Program-made: the position numbers and the translations under genes
From: Thermoplasmata archaeon
GTDB lineage: Archaea; Thermoplasmatota; Thermoplasmata; Thermoplasmatales; Thermoplasmataceae
DNA length: 64,000 nucleotides
Reading direction: 5' to 3'
Assembly (NCBI GenBank): GCA_021806235.1
Contig: JAJZXU010000027.1
Span: forward strand, 1 to 64,000
The notes under the pieces: model-generated
Told to the model about the DNA's origin: nothing
What the model saw: the letters and a program-made list of their open reading frames with translations, nothing else
The model's database searches: none
In this document: piece after piece, positions 45,545 through 54,854 of the stretch
How positions within the stretch are numbered: position 1 is the stretch's first letter
Layout of the letters: each line of letters starts with the position of its first letter

Positions 45545-48500
45545 TCATTTTCACCCTCTATTTCCATATACTCATTTTCTAATTTATTTTTAATATCATC
45601 ACTGGCATTCCATATATTTCTCCTATATGCTTCAATTAACCTTGACGTTATTTCTGATAATGCCCATGGATTCTCCTTTTTAAACCACTGTTTCATTTCA
45701 TCGTTTAAAATAAATTTATCTGTTATATTGTTAAATATATTATCATTAACCATTTTTGTTGTTGCAGCCCAGCCATATAAATGCTCTATTTTTTTAAGCA
45801 TTTCTGTAGCACCCCTATAACCGAAGTTTTTCTGTGCATTAATCCACGAATCATTTAGCAGTTTTCCTATAGCCGTTCTCTCTATTTCCTCTTTCATTGT
45901 TCTTACCTTAGGTTTGTTTGGGTTAAATGTATCCTCAAACATTAAGTTCGGTTTAGAACCCGATTTTTTAGCCATAAGATAAAATCCTCCGGCGTATGAA
46001 TAATTACATGAATCATCATTTATATCTATCTCATCGATTTCACGTTTATGCACTATTGTTTCTATATTTTTTGATATTGATAGCAGTTCATTTCTGGCTC
46101 CTTTCCCGAAATTGTTATTACCGTAGGAGTACCCCATCCATTCTATAAAAACATCAGCCAGGTCATTCTCTGTTTTCCATTTTGATGATTCCACGGCATT
46201 GCTTACCCCGGAACCATATGACCCCGGTTTAGAGGAAAATATTCTATCAAGGTGATTATATTTTCTGTAATGCTTTATTATATAATTTGAATCCTCATCC
46301 TCATTTAGGGCAGCAACCTTTTTTATAGCCATATCTATTAACTCTATTATATTGAATAAATTGTCCCTTACTATGCCACTTGATTCAATAACGACATCTA
46401 TTCTTGGCCTTTTCAGAATATCCAGTGGAATTACCCTAACATCCCTTATTTTTTTTGTACCTTCCTGCCATACCGGTTCCACACCAATTGTATATAAAAT
46501 CTGTGAAATCAGTTCACCATCTGACCTATATGCATCGGTGGACCATAAAACAAAGCCTATTGTTTCCGGGAATTTATTATCCCTTTTATATTCATTTTCA
46601 ATTAATTTATTTGCTAAAATAACACCGATCTGCCATGCTGAATAACTCGGTATCTTAAATGGGTCTACGGCATAGAAATTTCTTCCAGAGGGCAAAACAT
46701 CATATCTACCCCTGGATAATGAACCCGATACACTGGCTTCAATATATTCGCCATTTAATGCCTTCAGCAGGTTAATTTTCTCATTTTCAGGCGAGTATTT
46801 CAGTTTTTTAATAATATCCCTTTCAGTTTCCGGTATACCCTCATTTTTCTTTAAGTGGTTATTTATAATCTCCCTGGTTTTTTCCTTGCCGTATTTCTTG
46901 TATAATGAATCGTCAAACCTTGTTGCAGTTATAACATAGTCCGATATATCATTATCATCTATGTTATTTGAATATATATACAGTCCCTTCGATATAACCG
47001 AATCCTTGAATAAATTCAATCTGTGCTCTATTTCATGCGTGGCCTTATGATAATCATCGAAATCTATGGTTAACCCTATTTTATCTGTTATATCCTTTAT
47101 TTCCTTAATTATCATTTTTTCTCTGGCACCATTCTCTGCTTTTTCGGATTCCTCATAATCATCGATTAAATCCTCCAGTTTTTTTACATCATCAGGCACC
47201 TCATCATATTCGGTAGGCGGTGTTATATAATCCAGCAGGACAGCGTAACTCCTTCTCTTTGCAATTATACCCTCACCGGGAACACTGGTTGAATATAAGT
47301 ATAAATTGGGTACCTCCCCTATTGAAATTTCAGGAAAATCTGATGGCGATAAGCCCAGACCCTTGCCAGGTGTAAATTCCAGTGTTCCATGTGTACCCAC
47401 GTGTATTATTGCATCTGCTTTAAATATATTCTGGATATACTTATAAAATGACAGCCAGTAATGCGTTACAGGCGTCAGTGAATCATGTATTGTCCTTATG
47501 CTATTAACGTTATCAGAAAACGTTATCCTTTTTGGCTGTATTCCGATAAACACATTGTTAAATAACATACCTGCTATGTAAAAATTATTGTTTAAAACCA
47601 TATAATCCCTTTCACCGTTTATATTGCCCCATTTATTTATGATCATTTTTTTTGAGTCTTCCGGTAATTCAGAAAATATTTGATTATATTCATTTAAAGC
47701 CATTTTATAAACATAACCATTTTTGTTAATTATTTCGTCTATGGTTGTCCATTTTCCTTCAGGTATTGCCTTTCTTTCCATTATAGTTTTTATTAATTCC
47801 TCTCCGTTTTCAGGTACATGATTAATATTATAACTGCTGTCCCTCAATATTTTCATTATATTTGTTACCGAATTTAATGTATCCAGCCCTGTTGCTGTTC
47901 CTATATTTGCCTCCAAATCCTTAAAGGATGACCCCGAATGCAGTATAATAGCTATTCTCTTATCGCTGTTATTTTTATATTTTAAATTTATCCAGGTATT
48001 TATCCGGTTTACCATATAATTTACCTGTTCTTCAACAGGAACCAATTCCCTGTATACCGTATTTTTTTCAGTTACCTTTTTGATTAAGCCGATTAATACC
48101 GGTTCTATTGTACCGTCCATTTCAGGTAACATTGCACTCATTATTGTGGAAACAACATCCAATCCGCTGGAATCGATCCATTCATTATATTCCTTATAAT
48201 AATAGGTCAGGCCCTGGAATACGGGTACATTTAGATTTAATAACGTTGATTTGTCCTCCTTTTTAATCAATGAAAACGATAATAAATTTATGATTGCATC
48301 TACCCTTTTATTGTTATAATAGAAATATTCGTTTATGCATTCCTCTGCACTTTTTATGTTTCTGGCTTTATCCCCAAAACCATTGGTAAAAACCGGTATT
48401 GCCGATATATGTTTCTCATTTAATTTATCAATAATGTAATCTATAATTTTTGTATCATTATCAACCCATGCAGTTCTATAAAACAGTATACCAACCTTTC

Positions 48501-48948
48501 TATCAAAATTTGCGTTGCCATAGCTGTATATGCCAGAAAAAGGTAATTCCTCCGGTTCTTTATATTTATTTTTATCAAATATACTCTGAACGAACAGTAC
48601 CATGTTTTTTATATTTTCATAGCCACCGTAGAAATAATAATCTGAAACCTTTTCCTCTATAAATTTATTTACGGTTGAATATTTGCTCAATATTGGGTCT
48701 ATGGCTATAACATATTTCTTATTCTTTAATATATTTTCAATATTTTCCATTATATTATTATAAATATTCTCCCCTGAAAAATGGTGTATGAATACTGCAT
48801 CAGAATTTTTCATAAAATCAATAAAATCATCATCTATTGGGTCTAATCTTGGATATTTTATCTTAATTTCATTACCCGTTTCTTCCCCGGCCTTTAAAAA
48901 AGATTTTATTACAGATCCATTCCAGCCTATGAGTACAGTAAACTTCAT
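45541..48948 (-). CDS. cobN: CobN/BchH-type chelatase large subunit
   Basis: A 1135-residue catalytic subunit that inserts Co2+ (or Mg2+) into the tetrapyrrole. Signatures include HVGTHGTLEFTPGKGLGLSP (about residues 514-533), WSTDAYRSDGELISQ and SNAVESSKWKT. It is coupled to the ChlID gene, the usual archaeal ATPase partner. No other cobalamin genes lie in the window, so cobalt is favoured only by what is known of archaea. Transcription is from 48948 leftward. Confidence 0.9.
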   Translation of the reverse strand: MKFTVLIGWNGSVIKSFLKAGEETGNEIKIKYPRLDPIDDDFIDFMKNSDAVFIHHFSGENIYNNIMENIENILKNKKYVIAIDPILSKYSTVNKFIEEKVSDYYFYGGYENIKNMVLFVQSIFDKNKYKEPEELPFSGIYSYGNANFDRKVGILFYRTAWVDNDTKIIDYIIDKLNEKHISAIPVFTNGFGDKARNIKSAEECINEYFYYNNKRVDAIINLLSFSLIKKEDKSTLLNLNVPVFQGLTYYYKEYNEWIDSSGLDVVSTIMSAMLPEMDGTIEPVLIGLIKKVTEKNTVYRELVPVEEQVNYMVNRINTWINLKYKNNSDKRIAIILHSGSSFKDLEANIGTATGLDTLNSVTNIMKILRDSSYNINHVPENGEELIKTIMERKAIPEGKWTTIDEIINKNGYVYKMALNEYNQIFSELPEDSKKMIINKWGNINGERDYMVLNNNFYIAGMLFNNVFIGIQPKRITFSDNVNSIRTIHDSLTPVTHYWLSFYKYIQNIFKADAIIHVGTHGTLEFTPGKGLGLSPSDFPEISIGEVPNLYLYSTSVPGEGIIAKRRSYAVLLDYITPPTEYDEVPDDVKKLEDLIDDYEESEKAENGAREKMIIKEIKDITDKIGLTIDFDDYHKATHEIEHRLNLFKDSVISKGLYIYSNNIDDNDISDYVITATRFDDSLYKKYGKEKTREIINNHLKKNEGIPETERDIIKKLKYSPENEKINLLKALNGEYIEASVSGSLSRGRYDVLPSGRNFYAVDPFKIPSYSAWQIGVILANKLIENEYKRDNKFPETIGFVLWSTDAYRSDGELISQILYTIGVEPVWQEGTKKIRDVRVIPLDILKRPRIDVVIESSGIVRDNLFNIIELIDMAIKKVAALNEDEDSNYIIKHYRKYNHLDRIFSSKPGSYGSGVSNAVESSKWKTENDLADVFIEWMGYSYGNNNFGKGARNELLSISKNIETIVHKREIDEIDINDDSCNYSYAGGFYLMAKKSGSKPNLMFEDTFNPNKPKVRTMKEEIERTAIGKLLNDSWINAQKNFGYRGATEMLKKIEHLYGWAATTKMVNDNIFNNITDKFILNDEMKQWFKKENPWALSEITSRLIEAYRRNIWNASDDIKNKLENEYMEIEGENE

Positions 48949-49023
48949 AAAATTAAAGTTAATTTTAGTATATAATTTTTTGTGTATAAAAATAATTTAT
49001 TTTTATGCAATTTAATTTATATA

Positions 49024-50280
49024 TCACCTTGGATGGATTACGACACCTGAAGGAGCCCCGGCACCCTTTGGTTTGAACAGTATTGATAGAGCACTGTTGT
49101 TTCTTCCGCCCATGTTCACTTCTTTTAAACCCCTGAAAAGAAAAGCCGATACAAATCTGCCTGAAAAAACTATTAGATATGATAATACTAAGGCAAACCT
49201 TATTGGTTCAAAGGATAAAAATAATGTCAGTATATATCCACCCGAAAGTGCACCGAAGAAATAGACAATGCCATTGAAACCATTCAGTATAGATATATAC
49301 TCTGCCTTATTATTCCGGGGTACAATATCCAGGGTGTATGATGTTGTGATAGTATTCTGAATCGAGCCGATAAAGCCACTATAAATTTCAAGTATGATAA
49401 ATAATGGCAAAACATTAAAAAATGCGTACATTAAAGGTATGCCACTGAGCATTATTCTATTTAAAAATATTAACGGCACCCTGTTAACCCTGTCTATAAA
49501 TTTACCTATGATATACTGTGTTAGTAACATTGTTAGTGTTGATGATACCGTTAATAATGCCACAATATCCAGCGAAAAATGCATTATTGAAACTATTGTT
49601 ATAGGGAACATTGGCCATGCCATTGACCAGAAAAATGATTGAATGTTTGTTGCCCTGAAATATTTATAAAATATACTGTTATTTTTCAAATTTTTTAATG
49701 TTTTATACAGATTTCCGGTCATAACGGTTTTACTTTTTGATTCCTTTAATTTGAATACGGTTATAGCAGAAACAATATATGAAGCCGAGGCTGCTGTAAA
49801 TGGTATCATAACTTCATTTTTATTTTTATTCAGGATAAATACCATTGCTATTAAGGATATTACTGTTCCAGCAGATGCTATATTATTTATAACTGTTAAA
49901 AATTTGCCCCTTTCAGATATAATATTATCCGCTATAAAAGAAAACCAGTTAACAGTTATCATTGCAGAAAATATCGATATTAATGCATATAAAATTATTA
50001 AATTAACAGGCGTTTTTGAATAGGGGAGCATAAACCATAGAACTGCAAGTATAATGCTCCCGGTAACAAGAAACGGTGTTCTCTTACCTATTCTATCACT
50101 GATTCTACCCCAGAGGATCTGACCTAAATTGCTCAGGGAATTCGATGAGGACTGCAACCATCCCATTTCTGCCGCTGTCGCACCAATCATAACACCGAAT
50201 ACCCCAACAAATGATGCCGCTACAGTGGCACCCACTGCAATTACCAGGGATCTTAATGCTATAAGCTTTCTATTGTCCAT
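49024..50280 (-). CDS. MFS transporter
   Basis: A 418-residue carrier with about 12 spans. The loop GRISDRIGKRTPFLV between spans 2 and 3 is the MFS signature, and GKFIDRVNRVP is its counterpart in the second half. The C-terminus is polar with proline/glycine (KPKGAGAPSG). It is located after cobN on the same strand; an 75-base gap suggests a separate transcript. The substrate is unknown. Confidence 0.82.
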   Translation of the reverse strand: MDNRKLIALRSLVIAVGATVAASFVGVFGVMIGATAAEMGWLQSSSNSLSNLGQILWGRISDRIGKRTPFLVTGSIILAVLWFMLPYSKTPVNLIILYALISIFSAMITVNWFSFIADNIISERGKFLTVINNIASAGTVISLIAMVFILNKNKNEVMIPFTAASASYIVSAITVFKLKESKSKTVMTGNLYKTLKNLKNNSIFYKYFRATNIQSFFWSMAWPMFPITIVSIMHFSLDIVALLTVSSTLTMLLTQYIIGKFIDRVNRVPLIFLNRIMLSGIPLMYAFFNVLPLFIILEIYSGFIGSIQNTITTSYTLDIVPRNNKAEYISILNGFNGIVYFFGALSGGYILTLFLSFEPIRFALVLSYLIVFSGRFVSAFLFRGLKEVNMGGRNNSALSILFKPKGAGAPSGVVIHPR

Positions 50281-50330
50281 TTATTTGTAGTTTAATGTAT
50301 ATAAATATTTTAACATATCCTTTAAAACAA

Positions 50331-50687
50331 TTACAGATGTGGTTGAAATGTCATTGATATGCTTATGCCACCAGGGATTCCTATTGATATTGAAAAATAC
50401 AGGACACCAATTTTCCCCGCTATTTTATCTATAACATTTTTCTCCTTTTCGAACCAGTCAGACAGCATTGAAATTAAATCAGGCCTTTTACTTAAAATTG
50501 AATTAATAAAATTATTAATCTTTAAAATACCGAAATATGCCTTATATGGGTGCAGATCTTTTATTATATCTATTTTCATTTCACCGTATAATTTTTCTAT
50601 AAAGGATGGCAGATCCATAAAATCATATTTAAAATCATCATCATTTAAATTACTGGCTTCCCACTTTTTATATATGTCATCTATCAT
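50331..50687 (-). CDS. Hypothetical helical protein
   Basis: A 118-residue acidic protein, predicted mainly helical (DLPSFIEKLYGEMKIDII, SMLSDWFEKEKNVIDKIAGKIG), ending in a small hydrophobic strand region (VLYFSISIGIPGGISISMTF). No known family recognised. The opposite-strand open frame of the same length is a shadow of it. Confidence 0.5.
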   Translation of the reverse strand: MIDDIYKKWEASNLNDDDFKYDFMDLPSFIEKLYGEMKIDIIKDLHPYKAYFGILKINNFINSILSKRPDLISMLSDWFEKEKNVIDKIAGKIGVLYFSISIGIPGGISISMTFQPHL

Positions 50688-50810
50688 GTTAGATTATTAT
50701 ATTTACTATATTTAAATCATCGTTTTTCACCCATGGAATCCACTTTTCCAGGGCTGGAAATAAAAGCAGATAAAAATAAAACTTTACCCTATTATTCACT
50801 ATAGACAACT

Positions 50811-51032
50811 ATGGTTATTTCAACAATTCAGATAAGGGAAGAAACAAAAAAGACGCTGTAGTCCATGAAGCTTCATCCCAGAGAGACCCATGAAGAGGTA
50901 ATCGAAAGAATGATCGAGGATCTTAGTGAGCTTAATGAAGAGACGAGAGCAGAAATTGAAGAAGCCCACAATGAAATTGAATCAGAAAAATTCATCACAC
51001 ATGAACAACTGAAAAAGGACCTTAGTCTCTGA
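50811..51032 (+). pseudogene. RelB/VapB-like antitoxin with internal amber codon
   Basis: The frame MVISTIQIREETKKTL is followed by TAG (50859-50861) and then SMKLHPRETHEEVIERMIEDL and on to a TGA overlapping the relE start (TGATG). Without the TAG it is a normal 73-residue ribbon-helix-helix antitoxin; a K-to-amber change (AAG to TAG) is the simplest explanation. An internal ATG at 50865 could still give the toxin-binding half, so the toxin may remain neutralised. Confidence 0.7.
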
Positions 51033-51286
51033 TGGAATACAGGATAATCTGGTCCATCAAGGCAGCAGGGCAGATGAATCGCCTTGATCGATCTGTTGCT
51101 AAAAGAATCTACAAAAAAGTAGACCAACCGTATCAAAATCCAGAAAGGTACGTTGAGAAACTTGTCTGGTATCCATATTACAGGTTCAGAGTTGGAGATT
51201 ATCAAGTAATTTTTGATATTAAGCATGAATCTGTTAGAATAATGATCTTAAAAGTTGGGCATAGAAGTAATGTATATGAGCGTTAG
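51032..51286 (+). CDS. RelE/ParE-family toxin
   Basis: An 84-residue toxin. EYRIIWSIKAAGQMNRLD at the start and YYRFRVGDYQVIFDIKHESVRIMILKVGHRSNVY at the end are the RelE/ParE fold with the conserved arginine and the C-terminal histidine region. RelE toxins cut mRNA on the ribosome; ParE poison gyrase; sequence alone does not decide. It is coupled to the antitoxin frame. Codon use is less A+T-rich than the neighbours, suggesting transfer. Confidence 0.85.
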   Translation: MEYRIIWSIKAAGQMNRLDRSVAKRIYKKVDQPYQNPERYVEKLVWYPYYRFRVGDYQVIFDIKHESVRIMILKVGHRSNVYER

Positions 51287-51434
51287 TGTGAGATAATTAA
51301 TACCCGTTTAAAACAGCAGTCGAATTCACTCAATCCATAATTCGATGTGCTCAGTTCTCCTGCGGGAGCCGAAATAAATAAAACTATTTAAGACTGAAAC
51401 TATAAATATCTACTTCTAATAATATTATGGTTAT

Positions 51435-51905
51435 ATGAATAATCTTAATAGTATTATAGAAAATGCCTGGAAATACACGAACGATCCTGAAAAACTGATA
51501 AGGACATTTCAGGAGGTCTTTGATGATTACAGGGAGAATCCAATTTACCTCTTCGAATATGCAAATGCCTTAGATTTTCTGGGAAAGGAAGCCGAAGCAA
51601 TACCTCTATATCAACAGGCTTTATCGTTAAGAATTTCAGGGAAAATTAAAGTTCAAACTGAAATTCAGTTAGGGAGTTCACTCAGCGTTACAGGCGACAA
51701 TAAAAGTGCCATATCGATCCTGGCCAGAGTGCAAAAGGAAACAGAGGACCCTGCTGCTCTAATATTTCTCTGCATTGCATTATTCAGATCCGGAGAAACC
51801 AGAAAGTCCCTTAGAACAGCTCTAGGTTTCATCCTATCAGGAAATCAGGGGTTATTGCCTGAATATAACAGGGCTCTTATGCAATACCTTGAAGAAATAC
51901 ATTGA
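51435..51905 (+). CDS. Tetratricopeptide-repeat protein
   Basis: A 156-residue all-helical protein with about three TPR-like units: PIYLFEYANALDFLGKEAEAIPLYQQAL (about 36-63), a second TEIQLGSSLSVTGDNKSAISIL, and FLCIALFRSGETRKSLRTAL. TPRs mediate protein contacts. It resembles bacterial small TPR_5 proteins rather than host genes, and lies between a toxin-antitoxin locus and an ATPase, so may be acquired. Confidence 0.75.
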   Translation: MNNLNSIIENAWKYTNDPEKLIRTFQEVFDDYRENPIYLFEYANALDFLGKEAEAIPLYQQALSLRISGKIKVQTEIQLGSSLSVTGDNKSAISILARVQKETEDPAALIFLCIALFRSGETRKSLRTALGFILSGNQGLLPEYNRALMQYLEEIH

Positions 51906-52009
51906 TTTATTCTCAGTGTACGTTAAAATCCTGATGCCATTATTTACATTCCCTATGGCATGTAAGAAGATAGGATAATGCTCTTCAAGTGTGGTTTTTA
52001 TTCTACAAG

Positions 52010-53329
52010 CTAGAATTCTACCGCATAGGTTCTAAGCGCCCATTGCGTGAATGTCAACGTTTCTATCCCTTTTTCCACTCTCATGGTTTTGTCTACAGCA
52101 TTGAAGGTTATGAGTATGCTTCGTTTAGGCTTAAGGCGCTGTGTTGCACTCAGCAGAGGGTGCAGTTCTCTCTCCATATTATCATGGTTAAGTTCATAGG
52201 TAACCTGCAGCAACTCTGTTATGGATCCACCCTCTGATATTACGAAGTCTACTTCTCCATCCTTATCGCTTAGATAATTTATTTCGATGGAAGGATTTCG
52301 TTCTTTCATTCGAAGAAGTTCAACAAAGACAGAGTTTTCCAGTAATTTCCCGTACTCGACATTTGATATCAGCAGACCTATTATACCATTATCCACAATA
52401 TACAGCTTCTTTCTGGATTGATTTGACCTCTTGAAGCCTTTGAAGAACTGCATGAGCTGGTAGAAGAGGAAAGTCTGTTCGCCGAACTTGATGAAATTGT
52501 TTATAGTCTGTCTGCTTATTTCAAGATTTTGGCTATTGAAATAATTATGGAGTTTTACTGTACTAAAACTACTGCTATATGTATTTATTGCATATCTGAA
52601 GACCATCTCCAGTTTATTTACATTTTCTATTCTATACCTGCTTACTATGTCCCTATATAGTATTGCGTCATAATAGGCACTTATGATTCTCCTACTTGTT
52701 TCCTTCTCTTTTTCAAAGGCAATCTCTGGAAATCCACCATTTATTATATATTCCCTTGCCAGGGCGTTAATTCTATGGCGTTCCTCGCCATAGAGTAAGC
52801 TCTTGCTCATTTTTACTCCTTTCGCTACCAGAAACTCTCTAAATGAAAATGGGTATAATATGTAGGTGATGTTTCTTCCAACCAATGATGTGGCAATCTC
52901 TCTACTCAGAAGTTTAGAACTGGATCCGGTTATGAATATCCTGTATTTCTTTGAATCATACATTCTTCTGATCCACAGTTCCCAATTCTTCACGTTTTGT
53001 ATTTCATCCAGGAATAGAAAAATAATATTATCCTTCTCAGGAGCTGCAAGTTCCATGTAAACATCGAGCATATCATCAAGGTCGCCGCTTGCCAGGTTTA
53101 CCAGCCTATCATCATCGAAATTTATGTAAAGAATATTCTTTCTGGGGATGTGTGTCCTGGTCAGTCTTTTTATTATATCGAAGAGCAGGTAGGTCTTGCC
53201 CGTACGCCTCACACCAGCTATAGCTATAATTTTATCGGCATTTAGGTTTACCTGTACATCTCTTTCTACTGTTTCTGGCAGATCTCTGGAAAGCCATTCG
53301 CTTATCACATACCGGAATTCTTCTTTCAT
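52010..53329 (-). CDS. Archaeal P-loop ATPase with DUF4143 domain (second copy)
   Basis: A 439-residue ATPase. Walker A GVRRTGKT is at residues 39-46, Walker B IFLFLDEIQ at about 103-111, and the sensor ITGSSSKLLS near 135. The DUF4143 part includes FREFLVAKG and a C-terminal DKDGEVDFVIS...ELLQVTYE (about 364-388), the D...(E/Q)xT variant of the PD-(D/E)xK core. It is of the same family as 858-2165 but not a close duplicate. Two identical palindromes bracket its TATA box (53332-53382). Confidence 0.85.
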   Translation of the reverse strand: MKEEFRYVISEWLSRDLPETVERDVQVNLNADKIIAIAGVRRTGKTYLLFDIIKRLTRTHIPRKNILYINFDDDRLVNLASGDLDDMLDVYMELAAPEKDNIIFLFLDEIQNVKNWELWIRRMYDSKKYRIFITGSSSKLLSREIATSLVGRNITYILYPFSFREFLVAKGVKMSKSLLYGEERHRINALAREYIINGGFPEIAFEKEKETSRRIISAYYDAILYRDIVSRYRIENVNKLEMVFRYAINTYSSSFSTVKLHNYFNSQNLEISRQTINNFIKFGEQTFLFYQLMQFFKGFKRSNQSRKKLYIVDNGIIGLLISNVEYGKLLENSVFVELLRMKERNPSIEINYLSDKDGEVDFVISEGGSITELLQVTYELNHDNMERELHPLLSATQRLKPKRSILITFNAVDKTMRVEKGIETLTFTQWALRTYAVEF

Positions 53330-53331
53330 AA

Positions 53332-53382
53332 TGTCTTAGATAGAAGACATAAATATTTAAATATTGTCTTTTGTAGAAGACA
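53332..53382 (-). promoter_or_regulatory. Twin palindromic operators bracketing the TATA box of the second DUF4143 ATPase
   Basis: TGTCTT-N6-AAGACA occurs at 53332-53349 and 53365-53382, 33 bases apart (about three helical turns). An AT-rich TATA region (TAAATATTTAAATAT) lies between them, and the ATG is at 53329. The geometry would let two dimers on one face of the DNA block the promoter. Confidence 0.75.
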
Positions 53383-53830
53383 TTATACAGGGACAGAATT
53401 TTATTGCCCAGAATAAACTTACTTACGTCCTCAGTATTGGTCACCGTTTCTGGTGGACCTGTTATTTCTGATTTCCATGTTTTCAATAATAGCCAGAATT
53501 TATTTTATGATGACTACTATAATGTTCCAGGAGTAATATTAGAAAAGTCACAAAAATAGCTGGAGACTAAAGGATATATGGGAAGGACTGAATACAGAAA
53601 GGCCAGTGTAATAGAACCCAGAAGTGTTGAGGAGTTAATTTGTAAAATTTCTTCATCCGCAAAGAAACCGGGATATGAGTATGCATTTACTGGAATGGCA
53701 TGTGTATCTCTGGTTTTCCTCAATACCTGCAAAGATAAAATTTGTATAATAATATACTCATTTAATATTAAAACTAGCAGATAATAATTAATTTCAATAA
53801 ATATTTTAAATAATTAATAATATACCTCTC
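53383..53830. other. Region of decayed coding sequence
   Basis: No complete gene. Around 53445-53559 the plus strand reads a plausible protein end (VTVSGGPVISDFHVFNNS...VPGVILEKSQK, then TAG). From 53578 a 68-codon frame contains VEELICKISSSAKKPGYEYAFTGMA, which recalls AbiEi-like winged-helix/nucleotidyltransferase antitoxins, then runs into AT-rich filler. These look like remnants of transferred genes. Confidence 0.35.
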
Positions 53831-54370
53831 ATGTTATTACCTAAAAAGATATTCTTCACCAGAGGAATTGGCAGGGGTGAAACACAACTGCAATCCTTTG
53901 AAAATGCATTGCGGGATGCTGATATAGCCCCCTATAACCTGGTGAGTGTGAGCTCTATAGTACCTCCATACGCGGAGATAGTTGATAAATCCGAGGGCAT
54001 TAAATTACTATCATATGGTCAGATACTGTTTACAGTGCTGGCCAGGAATTCATCAAATGAGTTAAACAGGATGATTTCATCGGCGATAGGTGTCGCAGTG
54101 CCATCTGACAGGGGCAAATGGGGATATTTAAGTGAGCATCATTCATTCGGGCAGACAGAGAATGATTCAGGTTATTTTGCAGAGAAACTGGCAGCTGAAA
54201 TGCTGGCAAGCACAATGGGCATGGATGATCGTTTGAAATGGGATGATAATAAAAAGGAATATGTTCTGGGCGATAAAATATTAACTACGAAGAATATGGC
54301 GGCAACAACGGTTGTTTTAAAACCGGATGAGTGGGCTACCGTTATAGCTGCTGCAGTATTAGTGGTGTAA
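53831..54370 (+). CDS. pdaD: Pyruvoyl-dependent arginine decarboxylase
   Basis: A 179-residue proenzyme. The self-cleavage site is in [15 protein letters not shown]; by comparison with the M. jannaschii enzyme, cleavage would fall between Ser41 and Ser42, giving the pyruvoyl group. [16 protein letters not shown] and [18 protein letters not shown] are family signatures. The enzyme makes agmatine, the first step of archaeal polyamine synthesis, and uses one proton. Length is normal. A TATA-like TAATAATATACC precedes the ATG. Confidence 0.93.
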   Translation: MLLPKKIFFTRGIGRGETQLQSFENALRDADIAPYNLVSVSSIVPPYAEIVDKSEGIKLLSYGQILFTVLARNSSNELNRMISSAIGVAVPSDRGKWGYLSEHHSFGQTENDSGYFAEKLAAEMLASTMGMDDRLKWDDNKKEYVLGDKILTTKNMAATTVVLKPDEWATVIAAAVLVV

Positions 54371-54373
54371 AGT

Positions 54374-54700
54374 CAGCTACCCACGGATAAAGCCGTGAGC
54401 TTGTCCCGCGAGGGCAACGCAAGAGTTGCTCGGGGGGTCTTGAAAATATGAAAAACATATGCACGGTACAGGCTCATGTGCATGTACTGCAAACAGTATA
54501 ACATACCGAAAAGATGGAATAAGGATATAGAAAAGCCCAGTCTCTCCATTATGGATACAAAGCCTCAAGCCCTACTGGGAAAACGCCATAATACCATGCC
54601 ATGAAAGCAGTAGGTGAGCCGGATGCGGGAAAACCGCAAGTCCGGTTCGACGAGGGGGATGTGGGTAATGCCATAACTCCACTCTATTAATGGAAACACA
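54374..54700 (+). mobile_element. IS605-type end joined to the 3' part of a group II intron (domains V-VI)
   Basis: Bases 54377-54440 (CTACCCACGG...GCCGTGAGC hairpin, then CCCGCGAGGGCAACG) resemble an IS605-family end. Bases 54616-54648 fold as a group II intron domain V: GAGCCGGAU pairs with AGUCCGGUUC, keeps the AGC catalytic triad, and has a GAAA-type loop on a GCGG/CCGC stem. The next 40 bases (GAGGGGGAUGUGG...CCAUAACUCC) form a domain VI-like stem ending CACUCUAUU. No reverse transcriptase frame is present. This is a remnant, in the same orientation as leuS. Confidence 0.55.
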
Positions 54701-54854
54701 CAGTTATGGTAAAAGTGTAATTATTAAAAAAGGTGAAAAAAAAGATGAATATAAATGTCAGAAAGGTAAAGCTAAGAAGGTATGGCAAGAGGTTGGAATT
54801 TAATCTTCAATTCCTCTCACCCATAAAGAGGTGTAGAGCCCTGGAGGCGACCAG

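Noticed and set aside
50359-50715. Plus-strand frame equal in length to the minus-strand hypothetical gene
   Set aside because: The minus-strand product has normal soluble-protein composition and its start follows an AT-rich promoter region; the plus-strand one does not look like protein.
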